DNA of 22,174 bases from Cytauxzoon felis (Eukaryota > Apicomplexa > Aconoidasida > Piroplasmida > Theileriidae). Every line of letters begins with the position of its first letter. Position 1 is the stretch's first letter. Below, piece after piece: positions 9,666-19,002 of this stretch. The notes under the pieces were generated by a model. It was not told where the DNA came from. It made no database searches and saw nothing but the letters and a program-made list of their open reading frames with translations. The position numbers and the translations under genes were made by a program. The DNA lies in assembly GCA_020283715.1 (NCBI GenBank), contig JAIQCW010000316.1, positions 1-22,174 of the forward strand. Direction: 5' to 3'.

Positions 9666-11001
9666 TTGAATAGAAATATAAATTTAAGTGATCTAATGAT
9701 TATAATAGCGATAATAGTAGCAGCTATTGCACCGAAAACTGTATATAATACGACTTTGTTTAATCTCCCTTGTTTTAATAATTTACACAAATACTCATCT
9801 GCTGATGCCAATGATAATTTAGTATCGGTTAAACGAGTCTTTACCCTATTGATCATGTTGCCCTGACCATATAATTCTCTAGATGCCTGAGCACCCATCA
9901 TCTCTGTCTCATGGATAGCAGCACATGAAGTCTGTAGAAGTTAGTGATGTAGAGTAAATGATATGTAGTTTTGATGATTATATATCAGGCTGGATCTACC
10001 TGAGGTACAATCCTACTCTTCATCTCATCTATGTTCCACTAGCCGTGGTGGCCTCTCTATTTATCTCCCCTTCCAGCTCCCATGGATCGCTTCCAGGTTC
10101 CACTTCCACTTGAGGTCCAGTACTATACTTCTGCCACGATCTCTGGGAGTGGCTTTACTCTTTAGAGATAGGTAATTGGAAGAGCTCTCTGCAGGAGAAC
10201 GCGAGGTTGTATAACCTTCGGTGGATGTAACCTCAGGTGAAGGCGGGAAGGCAAGGATTAGAACTCGAGTATCTCTCTTTAAGAGTAAATAAAATGAAAT
10301 TTGATATATAATATGTCATTACTATCTTCATTGACTCCATTTCCATCAACTAACCTTGAGATACATTAGACCTTTGTCGAGTAATAAATCATTCTGCTGA
10401 AGTGTATTGTAATTACTGCTACCACCAAATGTGTTGACATCTACAGATGTTATAATGATGAAATGGGATTGATATACCTCCAATGAGATCACTACGCATC
10501 AATTCGTTATTCATTGCTCTACTGGTGTCGGATGCCTCTTTTAATTTTGATCGTATGACCCGGATCTGGATGAATTTACTATTAAATATGAATATACATA
10601 CCTGATCCATACGTTCAGATGCGAGAGAATCTACAGATAGCCGAGCTTCAAGTTCCATTTGACGTAACTGTAACATGGTTGTAAGAAGTTTAAGCGTTGA
10701 TGTGTTAATGGGCATATGAACAATCTACTTCTTCAGAACATCTACATTCATCAATGTAGTCTCATGCCTTTTATCCATCATAATAAGCCCTTGAAGTCAA
10801 TCAACATACCATTTCTTCGGCGGAGGAGATGTAACTATCGAGCTCCTTCAGATGGACCTTATTGGTCGTAGCTATAGTATTGGTATACACATTAGAATAA
10901 AACATACATCTAAGACCTTTTTTACATAATTCTACTCGGTTATTAATATTGGTCAAGACACCTTTAAGTTGGTTGTTGTATTCATCGAACAAATCACCCA
11001 T
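9662..11001 (-). CDS. VTI1: VTI1-type Qb-SNARE (six exons)
   Basis: This tail-anchored SNARE acts in fusion between Golgi, endosome and vacuole-like compartments. Exons are 11001-10917, 10871-10810, 10667-10602, 10565-10478, 10440-10355 and 9931-9662, all GT-AG and in phase. The N-terminus ([12 protein letters not shown]) and the segment [11 protein letters not shown] match the VTI1 N-terminal domain (family pattern with IRKMDLEAR). The SNARE motif runs from about [18 protein letters not shown] to [12 protein letters not shown], with Q at the expected zero-layer area, followed by a single C-terminal membrane anchor ([19 protein letters not shown]) and a short tail. The last intron, 10354-9932 (423 nt), carries repeat copy 4; the others are 36-142 nt. 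GOSR-type Qb-SNAREs are an alternative, but the N-terminus favours VTI1. Confidence 0.85.
10030..10255 (-). repeat. Dispersed GC-rich repeat, copy 4, inside a VTI1 intron
   Basis: This long copy has the same module order as copy 3: CCACTAGCCGTGGTGGCCTC, CTTCCAGCTCCCATGGATCG, CCACTTGAGGTCCAG, CCACGATCTCTGGGAGTGGC, TAGAGATAGGTAATTGGAAG, then CCTCAGGTGAAGG. It occupies the centre of the 423-nt final VTI1 intron and is in the sense orientation relative to VTI1. Small indels break the conserved frame here, so this copy does not give one continuous peptide. Confidence 0.88.
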
Positions 11002-11131
11002 TATATAGACAGCTTATAAAAACACAATTTTAAATAGAATTTTAAATATATATTATGAATTTATATATAAAAAAATAATTAAACTAAAATTACATTAACA
11101 TTTTTACAAATTATTTAAACATTCAAAAGAT

Positions 11132-11146
11132 TGTCCAAACCAGGAT

Positions 11147-11187
<41 letters not shown>

Positions 11188-11203
11188 ACTAGACGATTTG
11201 GAC
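11132..11203 (-). tRNA. tRNA-His (GTG)
   Basis: The minus strand folds into a complete cloverleaf. The acceptor arms GTCCAAA and TTTGGAC pair fully. The anticodon stem CCACG/CGTGG encloses the loop TTGTGGC with anticodon GTG. The T arm contains GGTTCGAACC. There is no intron and no encoded CCA, and the discriminator base is A, as in eukaryotic tRNA-His. A TTTT run just downstream fits RNA polymerase III termination. Confidence 0.96.
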
Positions 11204-11532
11204 TCGCATAAGGAAACAATTCTACGCTACATATTTTCTACATGGGAATGAAGATTGATGTCTAAGTTAGGGTAATAAATGAACATTTATGAGCTGAAAC
11301 TAATCATATGATCCGAATTTCAAAACTAGAGATATTTTAGTATTATCAACTCGGTATTAATAGACTGAAACTAATTCCTATGTCTCATCTCATATGACAT
11401 TGGAATCTAATACTCTCTTCCAATAGTTTTATACAGATGACTAGAAGAATTTAAATTCTACATGTGGATTAAACATCAGTAAAATGGTTAAATGCGTATT
11501 TAAAAGCTAAATTTAGAGTAGAATTAAAAGAG

Positions 11533-11533
<1 letters not shown>

Positions 11534-11606
<73 letters not shown>
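11534..11606 (-). tRNA. tRNA-Phe (GAA)
   Basis: The minus strand forms a cloverleaf with acceptor arms GCCGCGA and TCGCGGC, D arm TAGCTCAGTTGGGAGAGCG, anticodon loop with GAA between CAGAC and TCTGA, and a T arm with GGTTCGATCC. The discriminator base is A. It has no intron and no encoded CCA, and TTTT lies downstream. It has the same strand as tRNA-His, about 330 bases away; each probably has its own internal promoter. Confidence 0.96.
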
Positions 11607-12036
11607 ACACTTGTAGACGCGACTTTTACCTTTATAACGATATCGGTATTATTAATTGACTACATGGAGAGAATACAATTATATACAAGGTAAAGAATTA
11701 GAGGGTCATAATAGTAGTGTAGGTCAAGAGTTAGTAGGTGACTATGGGAAGTATAGAGTTAGTCGAGTGAATATATTAATTACTAGATTATTTTAAAACT
11801 TCTGTTTAGCTACTATAAAATATTATAAATCCTTTTGTATATTAATATATTTAATTTTCAGAGTAAATATTGAATAATAAATGTATTGATATTAATATTT
11901 ATTTATATTATTATTGACGCCCCCTTTAAGTATATAATATTATTGTAGTTGTATTTATATAATAAAGATGATTAAATTGTAGTATTATGTATATTATTAA
12001 AATGACATTTAAATTCTATTGAAATTTTTAATTAAA
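11607..12036. other. Intergenic region upstream of the B56 gene
   Basis: About 430 bases of AT-rich sequence separate tRNA-Phe from the B56 start. It becomes almost pure A and T from 11790 to 12036, apart from a short GACGCCCCC stretch near 11916. It should hold the B56 promoter. I see no gene in it. The 330 bases between the two tRNA genes are likewise empty of recognisable features. Confidence 0.4.
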
Positions 12037-14885
12037 ATGAGGTATTTTTATATAAAAAAATCTTCTCTTTATTGTATAGGTTATTTCGTTCTAAAGATAA
12101 GAAATCCTATGCTTCTGATTCTGAGGATGGTCAATCTACTAATAGTTTGAGTGATAGTTCACCTCAGAGGTCGATATTTCGTAGTATGGGATTGATATTT
12201 TCTCGTTCTCAGAATAAGGATAATGATACATCATTTTATAAATTAGGTTCATCATTATCTAATAGATCTAGAGATGATGATGATGTTTTGATTGTTCCTA
12301 GGAATGAACGTCGTGGTTGGTTTTCTCGTTCTAGTGATACTAGTGGTAGTATTAAGAATGATAGTATGACTCCTAGTTCTAATATATCTATACAATCTTG
12401 TGATGATGGTTATACATTTGATATTTCTAGTTCATTATCTCCATTATCATTAAAATCTAATGAAGATTATTGTAATTTATTAGATGATAATATGAAATTA
12501 TCACCCAATGAATCGAAAATTATCTCAATGAAAGAAGGTGGAGGGAGTTTTAGAGATCGTGATGGAGGAGGAAGTAATAGTTTTCGAGATGTTGGTGTAG
12601 GTAGTAGTGAAGATGATGATGAAGATGATGATAAACAATTTGAAATAAAACATGCTACATCATTGAATATAAATAATAATAATATATGGTTATATGATGA
12701 TGAGAATAAACAACAACAACAAAAGAGTAATAGAGATCGTAGTTTCTTCAATATACGTAATAAATTATCATCATTAAATCGTAATTTATCTACACCAAAA
12801 TCATTTAAATTTCGTTTAAAGAATAAAAAATTTTCTCCTGAAGATATAAATGTAGATGTAGATGATAGAAATGAGATTGATGAAGAGGAGGAGGAAGAGG
12901 AAGAAGAAGAGGATATAGATAATATAAAAATGTTATCAATTACAAATAGAGATTATCGTGTTATATGTTTAACAAATACAAATATACCAGAAGTATTACC
13001 TATTATAGATGATGATAATAATATTAAAGCACAAAAATTAGAAGAGATATTTAATACATTACCATTATTAAAAGATGTACCTATAAATAATAGACAAGAA
13101 TTATTTCAACAGAAATTAATAGCATGTCAAAATATAGTAGATTTTGATATTAGAAAACAGATGCAGAAACCAATAGAATTAAAAAGACAAATATTATTAG
13201 AGATAATAGAATATATAAGTACAACTAGAAATTGTATTAATGAAAGGATATTACAAGATGTAATAGATATGGTAGCATCTAATGTATTTAGACCATTAAA
13301 TTATAATAAAAATTATTATTATATGATTATGAAGATGATGAACCTATATTAGAAAAATCTTGGGCACATTTACAAATAATATATGATGTATTTTTAAGAG
13401 TAATAGTATCTAATGATATAAATTCTAAAATGGCTAAAAATGTAATAGATAAATCATTTGTATTAAAATTATTAAATACATTAAATTCAGAAGATCAAAG
13501 AGAACGTGATTATCTTAAAACTATATTACATCGTATATATGGTAAAATTGTACCATTAAGAAATTTTATTAGAAAAGCTATTGATAATGTATTTACTACA
13601 TTTGTATATGATACTGAAATATATTATGGTATTACTGAATTATTAGAAATATTAGGTTCTATTATTAATGGTTTTGCTATACCATTAAAAGAAGAACATA
13701 AATTATATCTTAAAAAAGCATTAGCACCATTACATAAACCTAAATCTATACGTATTTATCATGCTGCATTATCATATTGTATGATACAATATATTAATAA
13801 AGATCGTACTCTATCTGCTACTATACTTAATGTTATATTAACATATTGGCCTAATACATCTACACAGAAGGAAATATTATTCTTAAATGAATTAGAAGGT
13901 GTACTTGCACTCACTGAATTACCCGAATTTAATCTTATTATTATACCACTCATTAAAAGATTAACACTCTGCCTTTCATCTACACACTTTCAAGTTGCAG
14001 AAAGAACACTCTATATCTGGAATAATGATAGAATCAATCGATTATTCAACCTCAATAAAAATATTATATACCCCTACATCGTACCAGTACTACACACAAA
14101 TGCTAATACACACTGGAATAATGTCGTCAGAAATCTCATGCTCAATGTCTCGAAATTACTATCAGAACATGATCATGAACTTTATAATAAATGCCTACAA
14201 GAAAATGTCAAAAGGTATGTCGTAAAGTGATATTCAACTCGTATTCCACTCGAGGTCTAACCGACGACCGTTAGGTCTAGGTAAATTTCCACCTCTCTTC
14301 CACTCGCCGTTCCACATGATGTTACAATCATACTATCCTTTCCACTCGCCGTGGTGGCCTCCTCCAATTACCTATCTCTAAAGAGTAATGCCACTCCCGG
14401 AGATCGTGGCGATGTTAACCCCTAAGAACAGGAAATCTACCCGGAGGAACAAAAGATGTTAACCCGGAAGAACGTGAAATGGGGAATAGTACTGGACCTC
14501 AAGTGGAAAACCCGAAAGCGATCTACGGGAGCTGGAAGGGGAGATAAATGGAGAAGCTGTCTGCAAGACGACCTCGTGTCTACGGCAGGTGTAAATGAGA
14601 GTAGTATTGTATCCTCAGTTGGAACGTCTAGTGTTTAAGAAGGTGGATTAGACATCGAGTGATAAATAATATATACATGTGAATAATTCTGATATATGTT
14701 TGGTTGTAATAATGTTCATCGGATGGGGATGTGTTCTATGTATTGTTGTATTTATTGATGTCTAGTTAATAAAAATTTCATGATAATATTATAGGATTCC
14801 GGATGAGCATGTGAGTCATTGGAATTATTTGCAATTATCGTATCAAAATAAGCATAATTTAGATGTAAAATATTCAAGATGTTGA
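12037..14885 (+). CDS. PP2A B56 (B') regulatory subunit, with an apparent frameshift
   Basis: This regulatory subunit would direct protein phosphatase 2A to its substrates. A five-base first exon (ATGAG) plus a 38-nt intron (12042-12079) gives [12 protein letters not shown]; a start farther downstream is possible. About 300 residues of serine-, aspartate- and glutamate-rich extension, including a run of nine or more glutamates near 12880-12912, precede the B56 HEAT-like core. The core shows [84 protein letters not shown] and [10 protein letters not shown]. Between codons near 13310 and 13322 the frame shifts by one base, so the core is split into two open frames. A long intron (14215-14794, 580 nt) with repeat copy 5 leads to the last exon (14795-14885), which ends [10 protein letters not shown]. 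Confidence 0.85.
14232..14634 (+). repeat. Dispersed GC-rich repeat, copy 5, inside a B56 intron
   Basis: This is the most rearranged copy. It starts with three spaced occurrences of CCACTCG-containing words (14255, 14310, 14340), then TCCAATTACCTATCTCTAAAG, GCCACTCCCGGAGATCGTGG, two AACCC-rich copies of a short MTAACCC(C/G)-(A/G)AAGAAC unit, ACTGGACCTCAAGTGG, GCGATCTACGGGAGCTGGAA and a CTGTCTGCAAGACGACCTCG end. It is in the sense orientation of B56 and fills much of the 580-nt intron. Open frames seen within it are repeat sequence and do not indicate a gene. Confidence 0.85.
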
Positions 14886-14962
14886 TTAGAGTATAAATAC
14901 ACTTGTGAATTGGGTTAACATTATAATGCACACTATAAATATTAATTAATTTATTTAATAAA

Positions 14963-15835
14963 ATGGATGAATTAGAATTGGATAATGTTTCTCAGCAGGG
15001 AAATAAAACTAATCGTTCAGAATCGGTTGGTTCTGTTTTTGTTGAGGGTAGTGATAAATGTGTAATTGATAATATGAAAAAATCTGAATCATCAGTACAT
15101 GAAGATACACAAGTGTTACGTCAACCTTCAAATAATACAGTTTCAAGTGATAATAATCCATTAGTAACATCTACAAGTCAAAATTTTTCATCACATACTG
15201 TTACACCTGTACAATCTAAATCATTTGATGAGGTTAAATCAATGGATGTACCAGCTACTACAGAATCATATTCAACTAATGTACATTCTGATACTCCAGT
15301 ATGTTATCTAGTCTATGAAGAAGTTGCTAATGGTTCATTTTATCTACAATGGAAACCAAATACTAATGATAATGTATCATCCGCTGTTTTATTATTTACA
15401 CCTACCAAAACTGTACCCAAGTTCAAAATCACTACTGATGGTGGAAGGTCATTATTCGGTACCAAAGTAGTTGTAAGTTTATTCATTACCTAAATATATA
15501 CATTCAGCCTGATAAAAATAATTTTTACTCGTGTCTTTGTCAATTCCTCAAATTAGCCAAAGATTATAAATCAAAATTTCAAATTTTAGACTTGTGGAAT
15601 ACACTCTTACCTTATAAATCAGATCTATACCTACATTACGATGATAATAAAGTTTGCTATTGAATCTTAAATTACTCTTAATTTATAGGTTGAAAAGGTC
15701 GAAAGTAAAGCTGTATCATTGGATGGTGTTAATCATGTTGCAGTCGTTGGTAGAAGTACAACGTTTAGCTCAAAAATGAGCAAGGAACAATTCAGCGGAA
15801 ATACACGTAATTCTGGATACTCGCTAGCAATTTGA
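14963..15835 (+). CDS. Unidentified conserved-looking protein, three exons
   Basis: I do not recognise this gene. Exons 14963-15472, 15508-15651 and 15689-15835 join in phase (introns of 35 and 37 nt) to give 266 residues. The first 110 residues are serine-, asparagine- and threonine-rich and probably disordered. A folded section follows, starting near VCYLVYEEVANGSFYLQWKP, continuing through a strand-rich part (VLLFTPTKTVPKFKI) and a helical part (FYSCLCQFLKLAKDYKSKF). The C-terminus is SGNTRNSGYSLAI. No signal peptide or membrane span is visible. It starts 77 bases after the B56 stop on the same strand. The gain of a sensible protein across both splices supports a real gene. Confidence 0.75.
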
Positions 15836-15957
15836 TCACTATAGAAGGCTAATATGAATCAATTTATATCAATGTCTAATGTATTTACAGTATATATACT
15901 CATGTATGTATATCTTGTTCTTCCGGTTGTAGACCCAAATACTATCTCTACTTTGTA

Positions 15958-16208
15958 TTGCAGACAGCTTCTCCACTTGAGGTCTTCCACTAGGCGTGGC
16001 GCCTCTTCTATTTACTTCCCCCTCAAGCTCCCGTAGATCGCTCTCGGGTTCCACTTGAGGTTACATAACTACTACCTCCATTATCGCCACGATATCTGGG
16101 AGTGGCTTTACTCTTTAGAGATATGTAATTAGGAGAGCTGTCTGCAAGACGAAAAGAGGATTGAGTGGAGGAGGTGAAGGTAGTGATTAGGCCTCAGGTG
16201 GAGAGTTG
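15958..16208 (-). repeat. Dispersed GC-rich repeat, copy 6 (intergenic)
   Basis: Modules CCACTTGAGGTCTTCCACTA, GGCGTGGCGCCTCTTC, TCAAGCTCCCGTAGATCGCT, CGCCACGATATCTGGGAGTG and CTTTAGAGATATGTAATTAG match copies 3 and 4 in order. On the minus strand the conserved frame is open and reads [20 protein letters not shown], related to the ligase-gene and copy 2 peptides. It lies between two plus-strand genes, antisense to both. Confidence 0.86.
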
Positions 16209-16625
16209 TATTGTAATTCGTGTAGATAACTCTTTAAAGAAAGGAATTATTGTATAGTCTAGTGATTATATGTAGTTTCATGGGGATATATTTCATTGAT
16301 CATGTTATACCTATTCATTAGGAAACAGAGGTCATTAAAAATTTTTACAACTGATGGATGAAGGTATAAAATAATGAATTAATATTAGTTATAGACGTAA
16401 GTAAATTTATAATGATTCATTTTAGATAATGGTTAAACTTCTACTATTTATTCAGTACATGATACACCTAATGTGAGGATGATAGTACAAGTGTTAAAAC
16501 AGACTAAATAAATTATGGGTTATAAATCAGCTGTCTATGGTGATTATTTAATAACCATTTATATTTACTAATATTTAATGTGTTTGAATTCTTGAATTTG
16601 TGTAAATGTGTATGTGTAACTTCTA

Positions 16626-16639
16626 CATGTGTACACATG
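16626..16639. promoter_or_regulatory. 14-base perfect palindrome upstream of a membrane protein gene
   Basis: CATGTGTACACATG is its own reverse complement and lies 110 bases before the start codon at 16749. The related word GTGTACACGAG sits directly before that start. A dimeric DNA-binding protein could bind here, but nothing in the sequence proves it. Confidence 0.3.
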
Positions 16640-16748
16640 AGGTATAATATGAATGTTTTTGGATAGTTGTACCGCGAATCAATGTGTTTAAAGTAAGTTT
16701 TGTTTATGTATTAATTGGTATTCGTTTAATAATAAATGTGTACACGAG

Positions 16749-17828
16749 ATGAATAACAACGATATAATGATTATATTACAGACTGATGACGCCATAGACT
16801 CATCTGAGATTAATTTTAGCTCTTGTAATGATTCTGTATACTGCCATAGTTTGATTTTCAATAGTAGACCGGTGAATTATAGGCGTACATATCCTGAAGG
16901 TTTTAATATACCTCCGTATATAGACGATCAGAGTGAATTAAAAGGAGGGTCAGAATTTGAAGATAATAATTCATCTATTATTCAAAGTGTATTATCAGAT
17001 AATTTATCTAGTGAAGATAGACGTTTAGATATAAATTCGGATAAAAGATCAACAATTGTATCTCCAATATCCTATAATCCTTTAGATAAAAGAGTAATTG
17101 GTATACCCCAAAACTCTAATACTCCATCTAATAAAGCACCTATTGACTTCTCGTCAAAGTTATATAATTCATCAGATTGTATGACGAGTTGTTCTACAAG
17201 AAATTTGACGAGTGAGTTGGATGCGGATTATTACGAAAGGAAATGTGAATCGCAACCAAAACAGAGTACAATGAGATTGGATAGTAATAAAATAGATTTG
17301 GACGAATTAATATCAAGGGCTGGTAGTGAATATATTAAATCGCCAGAGTTGGCGACAAGTGATGGTACACGTAGGGTATTATCTATTTGTAGGGAAATTT
17401 ATATAGCTATAATAGGTGCACAATTAGTATATGTATTGACAAGTTTATTATTTGGTAATATAGCATCAGCTATTATAGTATCATTATTAGCAGTACAAAG
17501 TACATTTTGTCATTGTGATGGTAGACCAATAGCATATGTTGTCAATGGTATTTTATCATTATCAATTGGTATCCTAGTATTAATAGCATTATTAAAAGAT
17601 GTATCTGGCTTAGAGCCATTCAAAACAGATCCTGTACTTAGATCATTATCATACGTTTATGTACCATTATGTATAATATTCACAATACTATCATTCTTTC
17701 TAGCATGTTCATTCAGGCGTCTACATCATCGGGAACGTAAAGCTATAATTAATGCTACAAATAGACTTTTAGGTAACAAATATAATATAAACGACAATTC
17801 ATTTACACTAAATAAAACTAATTTTTAA
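16749..17828 (+). CDS. Four-span membrane protein with long disordered N-terminus
   Basis: I do not recognise the family. The single exon encodes 359 residues. Residues 1 to about 205 are polar, rich in serine, asparagine and aspartate, without a signal peptide. Four hydrophobic segments follow at roughly 215-235, 236-253, 262-282 and 300-322 (for example YIAIIGAQLVYVLTSLLFG and YVPLCIIFTILSFFLACSF), separated by very short loops; the loop after the second contains CHCDGRP. The C-terminal tail of about 35 residues is basic (RRLHHRERK) and asparagine-rich. The compact bundle with both long ends probably cytosolic suggests a small scaffold or transporter-like protein, which is inference only. 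It converges on the LSM-fold gene, with 92 bases between stops. Confidence 0.85.
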   Translation: MNNNDIMIILQTDDAIDSSEINFSSCNDSVYCHSLIFNSRPVNYRRTYPEGFNIPPYIDDQSELKGGSEFEDNNSSIIQSVLSDNLSSEDRRLDINSDKRSTIVSPISYNPLDKRVIGIPQNSNTPSNKAPIDFSSKLYNSSDCMTSCSTRNLTSELDADYYERKCESQPKQSTMRLDSNKIDLDELISRAGSEYIKSPELATSDGTRRVLSICREIYIAIIGAQLVYVLTSLLFGNIASAIIVSLLAVQSTFCHCDGRPIAYVVNGILSLSIGILVLIALLKDVSGLEPFKTDPVLRSLSYVYVPLCIIFTILSFFLACSFRRLHHRERKAIINATNRLLGNKYNINDNSFTLNKTNF

Positions 17829-17920
17829 TATCCTGAAATTTACTGTATATACTAAAACATTTATACGATGCTAATATATCTTGTTGTATAATATTATGAT
17901 ACGGTGATGTTATAATGTAT

Positions 17921-18294
17921 TCATCTATTTAATATTTGTTTATGTACAGCAAGATCATTATATTGTAGCCTTGGTATATCATTGATTGATTCATTAAGCT
18001 TACTATGTGCTACAATTTTTTTAATAGACGTAGCTTTTAAAATATAAAGCGATACTGAATCTGATTCATCGGGTTCTATACATAAATATATAATAATTTT
18101 CGAACTACATACTTAAAATCAACGTCTGACCCCTCTGCAAATCCATACAGTGTAATTCACCCTTTAATACATCTCCAGTGACCATAGTAATAGACATTGA
18201 GACTAGATATAAATTATCTATAGTAAATATATAACATACCACCCAAATATTTATATGAATCCGGACTCCTCAACTGGTCCAAAGCAACCTCCAT
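17921..18294 (-). CDS. LSM-fold protein, LSM12-like, three exons
   Basis: Exons 18294-18240, 18202-18113 and 18075-17921 join in phase across two 37-nt GT-AG introns and give 99 residues. Residues about 17-85 read as an Sm/LSM fold: SMSITMVTGDVLKGELHCMD resembles the Sm1 strands (G, L.GEL and D positions), and SLYILKATSIKKI resembles the Sm2 strands. The continuation (AHSKLNESINDIPRL) resembles the region after the LSM domain in LSM12, but the anticodon-binding-like second domain of LSM12 is missing. It could also be another LSM-type adaptor. All open frames are too short to be noticed without splicing. Start choice: an in-frame TAA lies eight codons upstream of the ATG. Confidence 0.68.
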
Positions 18295-18454
18295 GAAAAT
18301 CTCTACAAATTTGTATTACAGGTTGAAATAAACTAATTTAATACAAAATAATGAATTATATATTAAATTATGGAATTGTAGAGTGAATGAAATTTATATG
18401 AGTGAGGTAGCAGTCATAGCCACAGATTGAGGTCACCCCTCAACACATTAGTCT

Positions 18455-18654
18455 TCAGCCTTCCATATAGAGTCTTGAGCTTCGTTTAACCATTAAAAAT
18501 GTAATTAAAAAAGGAATGATTGTGAATAAAATCTGAAATTAGAATGAAAATGTGTAAATATATATATATATAATACCTGGAAATGCCTCTTTCTGACATA
18601 ATTTGCGATAATTAACCACGAGTCAAGTACGATTTGTGGCCGAGTACTGATCAT
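18455..18654 (-). CDS. Possible 51-residue membrane protein, two exons
   Basis: Exon 18654-18577 (26 codons) and exon 18532-18455 join across a 44-nt GT-AG intron in phase 0. The product starts MISTRPQIVLDSWLIIANYV, continues RKRHFQ, then a hydrophobic segment ILFTIIPFLITFLMV and a basic end KRSSRLYMEG. It looks like a very small single-pass membrane protein. It lies upstream of the LSM-fold gene on the same strand. No family is recognised. Good splice sites and the clean phase support it, but such a short model can arise by chance. Confidence 0.35.
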
Positions 18655-19002
18655 ATTATACAGTTAATGCATGTGTTGAGTGTAATATCGCGTCAATGTA
18701 AATGTGTAACATAGAAAATAAATATAAGTGTAATAAAATTAGATAATTAAGGTCTAGATTATAATAGACGTGTAATTTAATGATTAATAAGATTATATGA
18801 TTGATATTTATGGTATAATATTGGATTGCAACAGTATTGTATTATATGCTGGGGGAATGCCTAGAAGTTTTATGATATCACAATATATTATTTATAAAAT
18901 TATATTGATATATATATATTAAATTATAATAATATAAACAAATTTATTCAAGATGATTTATTAATTTTAAATTTATGTATATTATTACCTATAAATTTCA
19001 TA
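18655..19002. other. Divergent AT-rich intergenic region
   Basis: The 348 bases between the minus-strand small genes and the ubiquitin ligase start are AT-rich, with TATATATAT stretches near 18910. It should hold the promoter of the ligase. A short GC-richer piece (GCTGGGGGAATGCC near 18848) stands out. No gene is visible. Confidence 0.35.

Larger units (their letters stand above)
15836..16748. other. Intergenic region with repeat copy 6
   Basis: The 913 bases between two plus-strand genes contain repeat copy 6 at 15958-16208. The remainder (16210-16748) is AT-rich with G more frequent than C, rich in TGTGTA-type words, and includes a 14-base perfect palindrome at 16626-16639. No gene is supported. 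It presumably contains the promoter of the membrane protein starting at 16749. Confidence 0.4.

Noticed and set aside
12467..12751. Minus-strand open frame with serine and cysteine runs
   Set aside because: It is the shadow of the low-complexity B56 N-terminal extension.
14456..14638. 60-codon open frame with basic residues in the B56 intron
   Set aside because: It is repeat copy 5 read in another frame and lies inside a GT-AG intron that connects conserved B56 exons.
15869..16054. Minus-strand open frame containing [16 protein letters not shown]
   Set aside because: This is repeat copy 6 plus unrelated flanking sequence; there is no promoter context or family match beyond the repeat.
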